Source: Cristatella mucedo
Taxonomy: Eukaryota; Bryozoa; Phylactolaemata; Cristatellidae
Direction: 5' to 3'
Length of the DNA: 64,000 nt
Assembly (NCBI GenBank): GCA_009760855.2
Contig: WPIO01000028.1
Location: 1,447,001 to 1,511,000, forward strand
How positions within the stretch are numbered: the stretch's first letter is position 1; every line of letters starts with the position of its first letter. The position numbers and the translations under genes are program-made. The notes beneath the pieces were generated by a model. That model ran no database searches. It saw only the letters and a program-made list of their open reading frames with translations, and had not been told where the DNA came from. Positions 13,201 to 22,599 of this stretch are shown piece by piece.

Positions 13201-16200
13201 ACAGCAATGACTTGGGTCCACGTAACATAAAACAAGTTAGGAAAACAAAGCACTGCTAACACAGCTAGAGGCCGACACATAGAACTTAAGGAGTTATCAC
13301 TTAAAACTTGACAGGTTTCCTGTAAGAACCCACCAGCAAGGGAAGCCACAGTGTGGGGGTGCCGGTTGCAATGGAAGCAAGTTAGCTGCCAGTGTTCAAG
13401 GTAGCACAATTAAGATGGCCTCCATAGGAATAATAATAATATATTTGTAAGATACCCGCTCTGAGAGAACTAAATCACTTTCTAGGAGCTTTACATATAC
13501 TGCCAAGAAAGCAAGTCGATTGGCTAATGATAACATGCATACTTTAAGCCAGCATTAGCATACAAAAAGACAATTGACATCGATGGAGCAAAGACTGTCT
13601 GGAACAGGTGGAATTCTAGCATAAAATTCCCCATACAGTGTGGACGACAAGATTCACACTACAATAATTTGCAGGTAAGTAAGCCTTCACAGCAGCAATC
13701 CATCACACCACTCACAAGGAACACCAATGCCACTGTGAGGCCATCCAGTGGCACACATCGTTCAAGGTTGGCCTCAAAATTGTCTAGGCTCATGGTACAT
13801 TATATTAATGATAACAATGAAATAGTAAACTATTTGCATAGCGCCCTAAGAAAACTTGACCTCTTTCTAGGCATATAACATTTGCTGGAAACAGCTGGTG
13901 CAAAACTCTGCAGCTAGGCTTATCTGTCGTGAGCGTAGCAGTTGCTACATCACACCACTTCTTGCCGACCTGCACTGGCTCCCAGTCAAGCAGCGTATCG
14001 ACTTCAAGGCTTTGTCACTCACTTTTAGGTCCCTTCATTCTTTGGCTCAGCCTATCTCTCAGATCTCTCCCCCATCAGGCTCAGCAGAGTACCACTCGCT
14101 TTTTGGAATCTAATTGTTTACATATACCTAGTACAAACCTCAAATCCTTTGAAGACCGTATCTTTAGTTCGTATGCTCCCAAAGCTTTGAACTCACTTCT
14201 GACTGGCGGCAGACATTTGATGACATTTAACAAGCTAAAATCTCATCTATCACAGCATTTAGTGGGTCCTTGCGATTCGACCTTAATGTGCTTATGCGTG
14301 GTGACACTTGCATGCTGTCAATAACCATATTTGCATCCTGAATCTGTTCATGTCACCTCTAACCATGCTTTTTTCTTAAATGCCAGCAGGTCAGGGAATG
14401 TCGTGATGCCAGTCGCAAGCAAGTTCCAGCTTTGATAGCATTCGAGCTAAAGGCATAATAATAATAATAAGACGTTTGTACAGCAACCTCGGAGAACTGA
14501 ATCTCTACCCAGGCGTTTTACAACTCCTTGCAAAAGCATTAATAACTAAGGGTTAATAGGGACACGCACGGTATCATGTTTAGACAAACATGCCAAAGGA
14601 AGCAAGCATCATGCTTAGGTCAGCATGCTACAGCGCACACGCGAAGACCTTTGGACCACCGGTTAGTAGGACCCTGGTCGGTAACATGCACTGAATCATG
14701 CAGAGGTAAGCATGCAAAGCTCACAGGAACAAAAAAAAGTTCACTGGGGCGTAGTGAAAGTAAACAGAGTAGATGCATCTTTAGCTGAAACTTAAATGAA
14801 GCAAAGTCATTAAGGGTGGTGACAGCAGCCGTAAACGAGTTCTAACTTTCGGTGCATACGAGCTAAAGGCCCAATCACCAACAGATTTCAATTTAGTGCG
14901 AGGACCGGTGAGCCGCCTGGAAGGTAAGGAGCAAGTAAAGCGAAAGCATACCGGAGGAGCAAGGAGGGTGGATGGTGGAAGCAAGTGAAGCGACCTGTGG
15001 GCAGGACTGAAGATCCTGATGTCGTCTCTATGCTTGATAGGGAGCCAGTCAAACACAGAATTGGTGTCATATGGCAGCTATGTTATTGATGACAGACCAG
15101 ATGAGCTCTCGAGTTTTGCATCAGTTGCTGACAATTGAAGTCACTTGATGGAAGGTCTGAATAAAGGGATCTGCAGTAATTTAGACTCGATGTCAACCGG
15201 CCCTGATTTTGGCGATGTCCACTTAGCTGAAAGTAGGCAAACTTGGAAGTCGAGGCAATGTGTTCATTCAATATCTTGTCTTTTTGGAATTGCATATGCT
15301 TCATATTCATCAAATGTCCTGAATCCTGGAGTGATGATGGGCATAATGATCCCTCAAAAACCTTACTGCTTGGCTATTGATGGACAGCATAGATATTTCA
15401 TGCATTATTACCAAATCGGAATGAACCCTGAATCAGAAATAAAATATTATTACAAGCTAAGCCTGAGACCTGGTTCAAGCATTAAGATGATCGTACTTCA
15501 CGACTCAGATCAAGAGTTTAATTGATGCAGGAGAATTGCTTTATTTTCAGGAGTGAAAGCATGTAAGGATCTTTTGCCAATATCTAATGCGGCTGTTGAT
15601 TCAGCTCATCTATGCTTCACCCCTTCAGGCCACGTGGTCTGAGACAGAAGTGGTCTTTGGCAACAGCCCAACAAACGGGATACTTATTTGCTTAATTTTA
15701 CTTGTGGGAAGTCCCTTTCCATTTTCCTTAATTTGCTGCAATGCCTGACTGGCTACCGGCAAATACCGAAAGTCTTAAAACGGATGCCTAGGGGCTAGCG
15801 GTCACCGAACGAAGCCGACCCTTCGGGTTGACAAGCACTGGTTCCCGACAAGATCTTGCTGTCACCTAAGCAACATGGCTAACGAGCGATTACAACAGCT
15901 TTTCTGCGACTGCGACACTAGGTTCTACAACTCTACAACGAACTGGAGTCATGCCCCGTGAACAGACTAGGGGCTTCTGCAAAACTGCAACAGCATGCAA
16001 CCGTTCAATTGCGTATCCACAGACTTTCGAATTCAGCCGATCTGGTAGTCCTAGCCTAACGTGCTAACAAGCAATTTGCACCAGTTAAACGTCGCAGGTG
16101 CACCCGGCCACCCGTGTTAGTGGATATCCGTGTGCCGGCAGCACCAATCCCACCTAGGACAAATAGGCATACTGAATTGCTAATAATGTAAATGCCTCCA

Positions 16201-16488
16201 TATTTCAAATAAACATGTTACATTGCAATCGACAACGGCAATTGACTTAAGTCGAAGCGTGCACAATAATCGAACACTGGCCGGTATACGTGGAAATAGT
16301 GGGCGTCAGCGTACCAGTCTGGAGTTCGTCAACCAACGCAGCATGGGAGCTAGTATGCCAACTGAAGAAAATGACATCATTTCTCGCAAGATGCAGGAAA
16401 ACCAAAAACAATAAAGTAAAAGGGGATCCATAAGGGTGGCGCGAAGCGTTGAAAGGCCGAATATCGATACTCACCAGGGTGGCGCCAT
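1168..16488 (-). CDS. GANAB: Glucosidase II alpha subunit (neutral alpha-glucosidase AB), 5' two-thirds, 13 exons
   Basis: GANAB is the catalytic subunit of ER glucosidase II (GH31). With the beta subunit it trims the two inner glucoses of N-glycans in the ER lumen, feeding the calnexin/calreticulin cycle. Coding exons, in gene order: 16475-16488, 11482-11586, 11126-11368, 10861-11028, 10312-10378, 9935-10070, 7844-7940, 7529-7630, 5573-5822, 4857-4996, 1839-2041, 1385-1608, 1168-1264. All have GT-AG borders and every junction keeps phase, giving 615 codons with no stop. The protein has a hydrophobic signal segment (about residues 11-25), the NFKTC...GFCKR N-terminal motif, [38 protein letters not shown] and the GH31 signature [14 protein letters not shown] with candidate nucleophile D546. 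The family is about 940 residues long, so the end, with the acid/base Asp, lies outside the window. Identification is certain; the first exon is inferred. Confidence 0.96.
1385..1608 (-). CDS. GANAB: GANAB exon 12 (catalytic nucleophile)
   Basis: Encodes [16 protein letters not shown], then [19 protein letters not shown], then [13 protein letters not shown]. The Asp of WNDMNEP is the GH31 nucleophile by family knowledge (D546 in this model). The segment usually reading HYGGWEHR in animals reads HGGGVEHR here. The donor is GTG|GTAAGT. Confidence 0.97.
1839..2041 (-). CDS. GANAB: GANAB exon 11
   Basis: Encodes [32 protein letters not shown] and [13 protein letters not shown] is a conserved GH31 strand. 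The acceptor is CCATTGTAG and the donor CCAG|GTGTGT. Confidence 0.96.
2042..4856. other. GANAB intron 10 (2.8 kb)
   Basis: Holds a short family A 3' end at 2750-2830. Otherwise it is AT-rich unique-looking sequence. I found no exon with paired splice sites and an open frame. Confidence 0.6.
2750..2830 (-). mobile_element. LINE family A 3' terminus (short)
   Basis: An ATAATAATAATAAT run is followed by a degenerate copy of the inverted family A terminal stem-loop (CTTAATCTCTTTCTACGCAC). Confidence 0.7.
4857..4996 (-). CDS. GANAB: GANAB exon 10
   Basis: Encodes [19 protein letters not shown] and [14 protein letters not shown], barrel strands of GH31 (human [27 protein letters not shown]). The acceptor is ATCATTTCAG and the donor AG|GTATTG. 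Confidence 0.96.
5573..5822 (-). CDS. GANAB: GANAB exon 9
   Basis: Encodes [16 protein letters not shown], then a variable stretch, then [18 protein letters not shown] and TGTTPLPP. These match the human GIFWLNAAETWVDI and ETGIIDVFLLLGPS segments, so the catalytic barrel begins here. The acceptor is GCTGTTGCAG and the donor CCG|GTAAGC; it ends in phase 0. Confidence 0.96.
5950..6025 (-). mobile_element. LINE family A 3' terminus (short)
   Basis: TAATAATACA is followed by GAATCTCTTTCTAGGCACTT, the reverse complement of the family A 3' stem-loop. Confidence 0.65.
6370..7060 (-). mobile_element. LINE family B fragment (reverse transcriptase C-terminus and 3' UTR)
   Basis: Read on the minus strand it encodes [19 protein letters not shown] and [20 protein letters not shown], the typical C-terminal end of CR1/L2-type reverse transcriptases. 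A 3' UTR follows with a CTTTCGGTACGCATTCGGTA-like block and an (ATTAC)n-type tail (TGTAATGTAATGTAATG on the plus strand). It lies inside a GANAB intron in the same orientation as the gene. Confidence 0.8.
7529..7630 (-). CDS. GANAB: GANAB exon 8
   Basis: Encodes [18 protein letters not shown] and [16 protein letters not shown], nearly identical to the human block ([14 protein letters not shown]...[13 protein letters not shown]). The final Asn codon is split between this exon (AA) and the next (T), which confirms the junction. Confidence 0.96.
7844..7940 (-). CDS. GANAB: GANAB exon 7
   Basis: Encodes [20 protein letters not shown] and [11 protein letters not shown], the highly conserved [12 protein letters not shown] block that precedes the GH31 barrel. 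The acceptor is TTCCACCAG and the donor CAG|GTAAGC. Confidence 0.96.
7941..9934. other. GANAB intron 6 (2.0 kb)
   Basis: No exon recognised. A 17-bp direct repeat (GACCAATAGCATCGAGT) occurs at 9171-9187 and 9205-9221. Nothing else stands out. Confidence 0.6.
9935..10070 (-). CDS. GANAB: GANAB exon 6
   Basis: An acidic, Ala/Pro-rich linker leads into [20 protein letters not shown], which matches human [19 protein letters not shown]. The acceptor is a tandem CAGCAG (see findings), so the exon may start at 10070 or 10067. The donor is G|GTGGGT. Confidence 0.95.
10312..10378 (-). CDS. GANAB: GANAB exon 5 (acidic linker)
   Basis: A 67-nt exon between CTTTCAG and CAG|GTTAGA, encoding [22 protein letters not shown]. 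Animal GANAB proteins carry a variable acidic insert at this place, so sequence conservation is not expected. Support is the splice sites and the exact phase fit to both neighbours. Confidence 0.85.
10861..11028 (-). CDS. GANAB: GANAB exon 4
   Basis: Encodes [18 protein letters not shown] through [10 protein letters not shown]. The FEH motif corresponds to LLEFEHQRAP in vertebrate GANAB, at the end of the N-terminal beta domain. The acceptor is TTGCTGCAG and the donor GGC|GTGAGT. Confidence 0.95.
11126..11368 (-). CDS. GANAB: GANAB exon 3
   Basis: Begins with [19 protein letters not shown] and ends LPLLDKSR. This is the N-terminal beta-sandwich of GH31 proteins (human equivalent RQRSIRPGLSPYRALLDSL). 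The acceptor is CTGCACAG and the donor AG|GTATTT. The incoming and outgoing phase is 2 at both ends. Confidence 0.95.
11482..11586 (-). CDS. GANAB: GANAB exon 2 (signal peptide and N-terminal Cys motif)
   Basis: The acceptor is TTTTGCAG and the donor AA|GTAAGT. It encodes [19 protein letters not shown], a hydrophobic signal-peptide core, then [15 protein letters not shown]. The last part matches the conserved mature N-terminus of animal glucosidase II alpha (NFKTC..SSFCK). Confidence 0.92.
13428..13520 (-). mobile_element. LINE family A 3' terminus
   Basis: AATAATAATAATATATTTG, then GAGAGAACTAAATCACTTTC and AGGAGCTTTACAT: an inverted copy of the family A terminal stem-loop with its ATT tail. 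Confidence 0.75.
13800..13885 (-). mobile_element. LINE family A 3' terminus, head-to-head with the next copy
   Basis: TTGCATAGCGCCCTAAGAAA, CCTCTTTCTAGGCATATAAC and CATTTGCTG give the inverted 3' end. It abuts a plus-strand copy that begins at 13886. Confidence 0.65.
13886..14375 (+). mobile_element. LINE family A fragment
   Basis: Plus-strand reverse transcriptase C-terminus ([15 protein letters not shown] equivalent, then [20 protein letters not shown]) and part of the 3' UTR. The frame breaks after SLHSLAQP. It is similar to the better copy at 48790-49520 but more diverged. Confidence 0.85.
14452..15255 (-). mobile_element. LINE family A fragment, diverged
   Basis: Starts with ATAATAATAATAA at 14456. 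On the minus strand it decodes to AFSSYAPK, then [20 protein letters not shown], then KFAYFQLSG, the same order as the intact frame at 46810-47580 but with many frameshifts. It is an old copy. Confidence 0.8.
16475..16488 (-). CDS. GANAB: GANAB coding exon 1 (14 nt, start codon)
   Basis: Reads ATG GCG CCA CCC TG followed by GTGAGT, a near-perfect donor. It leaves two bases, and the next exon begins with C, giving MAPPC-VPKTNHF just ahead of the signal segment. It was chosen because it combines an ATG, a strong donor and the required phase, and because it sits beside GC-box promoter-like DNA. A 4.9-kb first intron separates it from exon 2. This is inference: a different short first exon in that intron remains possible. 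Confidence 0.6.
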
Positions 16489-16911
16489 ATTAAATCACAT
16501 CCGGTAAATAGCCGGCTAAGCATAAAGCACCGACATACGTCCGTGCCATAAAAGCAAAAATAGATTTGACTTAAATCAAAGCTCAGTACTATTTTTCAGG
16601 CTCCGACTTTATGATTTCTTGCAGCGTTTGCTCTTTCTCAATTGATTACGTCACATGGTCGTCACTGGCTAAGCCCGCCCCCTAAGGTTGTTTGCGCATA
16701 GCTGAGGAGTGGTGAGGAGCGCAGCACGACTCGCGCCAAGTATTTCCAAAGAAAATTCACCTTTTAATGTGCCTCATAAATTAAAAAGTTTTTAAGAATT
16801 TACTTCTGTGGTAGGTAACCAGTTTAGTACGCACATTGATGCCTCCGGGGAATAGATGGTGTGTGTCGATCGCCACACACGTAGGCTGGCAGTATCCGAG
16901 TGCATCACCCA
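16489..16911. promoter_or_regulatory. Probable bidirectional promoter region (GANAB / plus-strand exon)
   Basis: Separates the inferred GANAB start (minus) from a plus-strand ATG with a good downstream donor. It holds a GC box, GCCCGCCCCC at 16673-16682, and a CRE/ATF-like TTACGTCAC at 16646-16654. The GANAB ATG itself lies in TAATATGGCGCC, resembling the YY1 motif found at some animal start codons. No TATA box was seen at a sensible distance. The motifs are seen; promoter function is inference. Confidence 0.45.
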
Positions 16912-17046
16912 ATGTCCGGCGAAATAGAAATCCTCATCAATCCAGTAAATGCCGAACGACCGTCCTGTCAAATATCCGTCTTATTTTTGCTTCTTCACCT
17001 GGATGCCAAAATTCAACGTAGAAAAGGAACTCCGAAACATAGAAAG
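16912..17046 (+). CDS. Candidate first coding exon of an unrecognised plus-strand gene
   Basis: ATG to AAG|GTAATT gives 45 codons beginning MSGEIEILINPVNAERPSCQ, with a hydrophobic ISVLFLLLHL segment and a basic end (QRRKGTPKHRK). It starts about 420 bp from the inferred GANAB start in divergent orientation. It ends in phase 0, whereas the next plus-strand exon I found (19077) needs phase 1, so they are not directly joined. I do not recognise the product; it may be a chance frame. Confidence 0.25.
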
Positions 17047-18179
17047 GTAATTCTGAAACGGCGGCCTGCTAAATCAATCAGACGTGCTATTCATTTTTCG
17101 CGGTTCGTGAATTATAACGGCTAGGAGCCGTTTTAAGGTATAATCCGTGACCAAGTTCGTACACAATCCAAGGCCTTTTAATGCGTATTCGGCTGCGCTC
17201 GTGGAGTTAGCTTTGGCTCTTTACCAAAGTCGTGCACTAGTCCACCGGGCTCAGCGAAAGCCGTTGTCCTGCTTTGCTGCTGTTGAGTGCACGTAACCAC
17301 CCGTCGCTGTCAAACAGACTTATCTTCGCTGTGGATACGGGCTGGCTATGTGCAAAGTTATGGGTGCCCTATGTCGCTGCCGCGCTCCTGCTACCGTCGG
17401 CGTACCTGCTTGCATTGGTGCTGCCCCTACAAGCCGCTAGCCGCAACTCCGAGGCTCCGAGCTTCGCCGGCATTCGTGGCGCATCGAGTGAAAGACTAGC
17501 GGCGTTAAGAGCGCTGTTTTTTCAGCCTGGCACTTTCCAGACGTAGGAGCAGCTACGCTGCACTGTAGCAACTCGAATGGCAGTACTCGCAGCCGCCGAG
17601 GGCGCATCGCGCCGCCGCCGATCCATCGTCGACGGCGACATTTTTGGAGCGCGCTAAAGAGGTTTGCTTTCATGCTTCATGTAACAAATGTCAGTAGAAG
17701 CCATCCGGTTATTTTTAGCATCCATTTAACGGCGAAGCAAAGTTGAATACAATAGGATTTGAGCCCACAATTCAAGTGCTAGCAATGCCCTCAGCAGGCA
17801 TGCTGCTAGCGTACAGGTAAAAAGATATCCCGACTCTTTATTTATGCAAGGTTCGCTGCTGCGGCGAACCAATACTGCCAAATTAATTAAGCACGAGACA
17901 CAAATTTTTTGGGAGATTTTCGTAAGCGAAAGTAATTTTACAATAGTTCTGTGCTTGGCAATGTTTTCAGCGCTCAGTACAGGCAGTGTAGACACTGTTC
18001 GGGGGCTACTGGCCCCAGTTGAATGGAATGCGATGGCTTACCGCGTGCTTTAACTCGAGAAAAAATGTGCATGCACTAGTGCATACACTGCTAGTAGAGG
18101 TTCTTTCGATATGGATTTAATTGGCACTGACTTTCGAAAATTTGTAATTGCTAAAGAGCTGCTAGCACTCGGTCGTAAG
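17047..18179. other. GC-rich stretch with an open frame, then unique sequence
   Basis: 17380-17650 is GC-rich. A 90-codon plus-strand frame (17274-17546) contains the hydrophobic run YVAAALLLPSAYLLALVLPL, but overlapping frames are also open and no splice context supports it. Nothing recognisable follows up to the SINE at 18180. Confidence 0.3.
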
Positions 18180-18300
18180 CCCTGATTTGGCCCAGGGGTA
18201 AGGAGCTCGCCTTTCCTGACCAAGGTCGTGGGCTCGAGCAGTGTGGCGTATGTGAAGTGCCTGGAAACAAATTAAGGTCTATTATGGCCCTATACAAAAA
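18180..18300 (+). mobile_element. tRNA-derived SINE-like head
   Basis: Contains an A-box-like TTGGCCCAGGGGTAAGGAG and a B-box-like GGGCTCGAGC after GACCAAGGTCGTG, the last shared with the SINE copies at 26383 and 36255. The tail is too diverged to place its end exactly. Confidence 0.45.
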
Positions 18301-18822
18301 AGACATATTTTAATTTTTAATTTATGACAAAATGAGGGAGAATAACAGAAGATTGCAAAAAACGTTTGCAGGACAGATGATCAACCGTACTTTGAGACTC
18401 CTCGCCATAACGTAACTGGTTGCCGATTTCTCAAATCACGGGCCTGGCTAAAAGCTCCTTACAACGGAGACGAAGTTAGTGGAGAACATAAACCTGAGAA
18501 AGCTGAAACTGCGGCCATCTTGAAAAGTAGAAAAGTCGGGTCTAAAATCAGAATCACGATCAAATAACGAGGGATCGCGGTCTTTAGGATGATTCACTGC
18601 TCACCGCATGAAATGAGACCTTGGCTAAATCCCGTACGCAGGCGGTGGCATCATGTTGATACAGGTAATTTAAGGATGCGGAAAAGAGCGTATGAATTTA
18701 GGTCCGAAGTACCGATCATGATGCTGCAGCTCGGCGATGGATAAAGGAGAGCATGAGTGTCTCAAGAGTATATGCAAAATATTCCAATATTAATGGAAAA
18801 AAGCCTTAACTTACTCAGAGAT

Positions 18823-18826
18823 AGAG

Positions 18827-18864
<38 letters not shown>
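18823..18864 (+). repeat. GA microsatellite
   Basis: About 40 bp of nearly pure GA dinucleotide. Confidence 0.95.
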
Positions 18865-18867
<3 letters not shown>

Positions 18868-18879
18868 AAGCCCTGGTTA

Positions 18880-19060
18880 CTTATATATATACATTACCCA
18901 GTTACTGTGCATGTCGCCCTAACCATGTTTTGCTTGTTGACATTGCTAATGTTACCAATAACTGCTTGATCGTGCTTCTTTTACCGCACCCACAAATTGC
19001 CTAGAAAGAGATCAAGTTCCCTTGGTGCGCTATACGAATAAATTAGAATTATTACACACC
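18880..19060 (+). mobile_element. LINE family A 3' end
   Basis: Plus-strand 3' UTR remnant with GCCCTAACCATG, then AATTGCCTAGAAAGAGATCA and CTTGGTGCGC, then an ATT-rich end (TTAGAATTATTAC). It finishes 17 bp before the exon at 19077. Confidence 0.65.
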
Positions 19061-19076
19061 CTTGTCCGTGACATAG

Positions 19077-19235
19077 AATCAGAAAAGCGGCTGACGCTCA
19101 CAATGTCTATGCCGCTGGGAACCCGACGGCAGCAGCGGCGACCATCCTCGGCTAGCCGAGGCAGTAAAAGTATAACTGACCTCGTTCCAGCAGCTGCCAG
19201 GCGTGTCAAAAGTCAGCTGCCAAGCGACATAATAA
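19077..19235 (+). CDS. Predicted exon of an unrecognised Ser/Arg-rich protein (gene X, exon A)
   Basis: The acceptor is CCGTGACATAG and the donor AATAA|GTACGT. It encodes SEKRLTLT, then MSMPLGTRRQQRRPSSASRG, then SKSITDLVPAAARRVKSQLP and SDII. The composition looks coding: basic, Ser-rich, non-repetitive. An internal ATG at 19108 in ACAATGT could be the start, making the preceding part 5' UTR. It leaves one base, and the next exon (23288) needs exactly two more. Function is unknown; the basic, Ser/Arg-rich sequence suggests a disordered nuclear or cytoskeletal region, which is only a guess. Confidence 0.5.
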
Positions 19236-19423
19236 GTACGTAATCTGTCGCGATCTGATGGCTGGCAACGCGATGCAAATGAACAGAAATGCTAGAAGCA
19301 GCTAGTGAGACTTAAATCTCTAGAAGCCAACCGTAAAGATCCGAGATCTCTGGAAACCTTTCCTTGATTTTGTGCTGCAGTGCATAACCAGTGCTTCCAT
19401 TACAGGTACATGCTTTACATGTA

Positions 19424-19474
19424 TTGAGGAACTCTTGGTCAAAAGTTAGCATATTTTGACCAAGCGTTCCTCAA
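19424..19474 (+). repeat. Near-perfect 21-bp inverted repeat (hairpin)
   Basis: Arms 19424-19444 and 19454-19474 pair at 20 of 21 positions around a 9-nt loop (GTTAGCATA). The arm reads TTGAGGAACTCTTGGTCAAA plus A. It lies in the intron of gene X. It could be a small-RNA hairpin or a MITE remnant. Confidence 0.85.
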
Positions 19475-19819
19475 GTTTGCTCAAGCTCAACGGAGCGCGT
19501 GGTCATAGGCTACAGATGCTTCTTACGGATGCGCTGTAGCTAAAAAGACAACTACGGGTGTTTAAAGTGAGATACTCTTCGTTACCCCCCTTGTATTCTG
19601 CGAAAATGTCCTTACATCGACCCTTACAGTGGCAATGAGTTCTGTGCGGTCTGAAGGTTCCTTCCTGCCAAATCTTCAGTAAAACTGGCATGGAAAAAAG
19701 TGAGTTCATCGTGCTCTTCAAAGCTCAGCTAGGCTACAATGTACATTGCCAAGGCTGACGGATACTCTTTAGGGTTCTGTGGCTTAGCAAAAGTTGTCCT
19801 TCTTTGCGGGGAGTATGAA

Positions 19820-20494
<675 letters not shown>

Positions 20495-20495
<1 letters not shown>

Positions 20496-20840
20496 TGTCC
20501 CTATATAGGGATGCCAACGCTTCATTGGCTGCCAACAGTTTTTAAGGAAGTACCTAACTGCATCAGCTTATGCATGTCGACACTGAGCGTAACACTAACC
20601 ATACGGTCGTGCTTCTTTCGCAGAATATATAAAGTACCTAGAAAGAGGGTCTGTCGGCCACCGAATGCGTACCGAAAGCCGTTTAGGCTGTGAGTGCGCT
20701 ATACAGAACTCTCCTGCGTAACACCCACTTGGTCTTTATGGCTTTGTGGAGTTACAGACGGAGATACATTACATTGCATTTCATTACAGAACATTATATT
20801 AAGTTATCTAAGGGCGCAATACAAATATATTATTATTATT
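20495..20840 (+). mobile_element. Chimeric LINE 3' end (family A body, family B terminus)
   Basis: Begins with a family A-like 3' UTR (AATATATAAAGTACCTAGAA), then switches to the family B terminus (GAATGCGTACCGAAAGCCGT, CTCCTGCGTAACACCCACTT) and ends in GGAGATACATTACATTGCAT. Confidence 0.7.
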
Positions 20841-21625
20841 AATTTCTAATCCAAATCTCGCACGATATGTTTGCATAAATTGTAAGGGAGAGCAGTAAAC
20901 GCCTGCACTCAATCCAAATTTTCCATGTGAGTAGCCAAGATATCATGGGAACCGTTTTCAGCACAAATTTAAATTTAAATGGCAGCCATCAAGGTTGTAC
21001 AAAGCATATACTAGAGCCATCTTGGCTGTTGGCGTGGACTCCGCTTGCATGCAGCACGGTCACACGCTTGTGTTTTAGGGTTGCCACGGTTTAGCGTTTA
21101 TGGATTACTGGCATAGAGTTTAGCTAATCGGATATTGGGTTTAGACTGAAATTTAGATGTTAGGATGAGGTTGTTGGCACGTGTATTCGTTGTTGGATAT
21201 AAACACGTTGTCAGGTTCTCAGCTACTTATTCCATCACAGCAGAAGAAAGAAGAAGAGGCCGACGGTAAACAGAGGAGGGAGCATCAAGTAGGCCCAAGC
21301 GGCAGTGAAGAAGTGTCCTTGTCTGCCATGACGAGGCGGATATGGGTTCGGGCGTGTCTGACCTGTGTTGGGATTGACCTCAAAGCTGGGAAAGCGATTG
21401 GGTTGCCAGCGGTTGCTACAAGCTACGAGAAATTTAATCGAGAAGTAACTTTTATTTATAACCGATGTGACCGAAAAATGGAATTTACTAGAGCGACGAG
21501 CACAAATCAAGACCCAGAGTCTAAATATTATTCTGAACGGACTTGCGATCTGTGACAACTTTTCTAAAACCATTTTTATTCTAAACTGAAGAGACTGAAA
21601 GCCGTCTACGGTGAGACTGAGGGCG
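20841..21625. other. Intronic or intergenic stretch with one open frame
   Basis: The plus-strand frame at 21181-21555 contains a good acceptor (TTCCATCACAG at 21240) followed by QKKEEEADGKQRREHQVGPS. It could be a further exon of gene X, but its phase does not fit directly between the exons at 19235 and 23288, so it is not called. Confidence 0.3.
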
Positions 21626-21629
21626 AATA

Positions 21630-22130
21630 CTCAATGATAATAATAATCATAACAATAATAATAATAGTAAGTCGTTTGCATGGCTCCCTAATAAAGCTTA
21701 ATCTTTATCCAGGCGCATGCACCCGAAGCCCATCAGAACAAAAAGCACCAGACAATTTTAATCAGTTGAAAGAAAAGCTGACCAGAAGAAACGGGTCTTC
21801 AACTGAGACTTAGCAGGTGCAAGGGCTTGGCAGAAAGTAGCCGCTGCCCGAAGCGAGCTCAGCACTTTCGGTACGTACGAGCTGACTACCTGATTACCAA
21901 AGCATTTCAATTTAAGTGCGAGTGACGGCGAGATGACTTGAGGATCCTGAGGGTTAGGTGTTGTGAGACCACACTGAACAGCAAGGAGATCGTATGAGTA
22001 GTCTAGAGCAAGATTTGACCTGCCAGCCAGACTGGAGATCTTTAAGATTACGTGCTTGATAGGAAGCCCTATGCAAGCGATGTTATCAGAGCCAAATAAG
22101 CGAAAGAACAGGTGTCGGATCGAAAGGTAA
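21630..22130 (-). mobile_element. LINE family A fragment, old
   Basis: An (AAT)n-like run at 21636-21668, then AAGCTTAATCTTTATCCAGG. Further on, TTTCGGTACGTACGAGCTGA corresponds to the inverted SYAPK segment of the family A reverse transcriptase end. Confidence 0.65.
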
Positions 22131-22287
22131 CACGGTTTCGGGGGTGCTGCTCCACATCCAGCCTCACTTAAGCTGGGTATGATCCCGTAACCTCTGGATT
22201 TTCAAGGTTGCTTTTCTACAAATTGAGCCATCATGACTCAGTTATTCTGCCCTTACCACATGCTTTTACCCTTGATTTAGCTGACTG

Positions 22288-22400
22288 TGTATAATAATAA
22301 TAATTGGCCCTTTGTGCATATCACTATGAGAACTAAGTCGACTTCCAAGCGCTTTATAACTCTTCACAACAGAGTCGATTTGTGTGCTCGATCAAATCCC
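22288..22400 (-). mobile_element. LINE family A 3' terminus
   Basis: ATAATAATAATAATTGGCCC is followed by TGAGAACTAAGTCGACTTCC and AAGCGCTTTATAA. Confidence 0.6.
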
Positions 22401-22599
22401 GATGCACTGTCTGAGCGCACTTTAATGTTTATAATTGCAGATTGAATGTTAAGATGCCACCATTATTTCTGCTTTGCCATCAGAGTCAATATCTCCTGCA
22501 CAATAATGGGGGTCCGGCAACTCGCACGATCGATCAGCTGCTGCTTCACGCTGGGCAGCCCATTTTACATTTAGATGGAGCATTCTTTGCACCTATATA

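Larger units (their letters stand above)
11587..16474. other. GANAB intron 1 (4.9 kb, inferred)
   Basis: Contains a GC-rich stretch at about 12050-12680 with overlapping open frames on both strands but no convincing splice-bounded exon, and short C runs near 12605 and 12985. A cluster of family A LINE fragments lies at 13428-15255. The 126-codon plus-strand frame at 15145-15525 partly overlaps antisense LINE sequence. Confidence 0.5.

Noticed and set aside
15145-15525. 126-codon plus-strand ORF in GANAB intron 1
   Set aside because: Its first third is antisense to a decayed LINE. The remainder has no splice or homology support.
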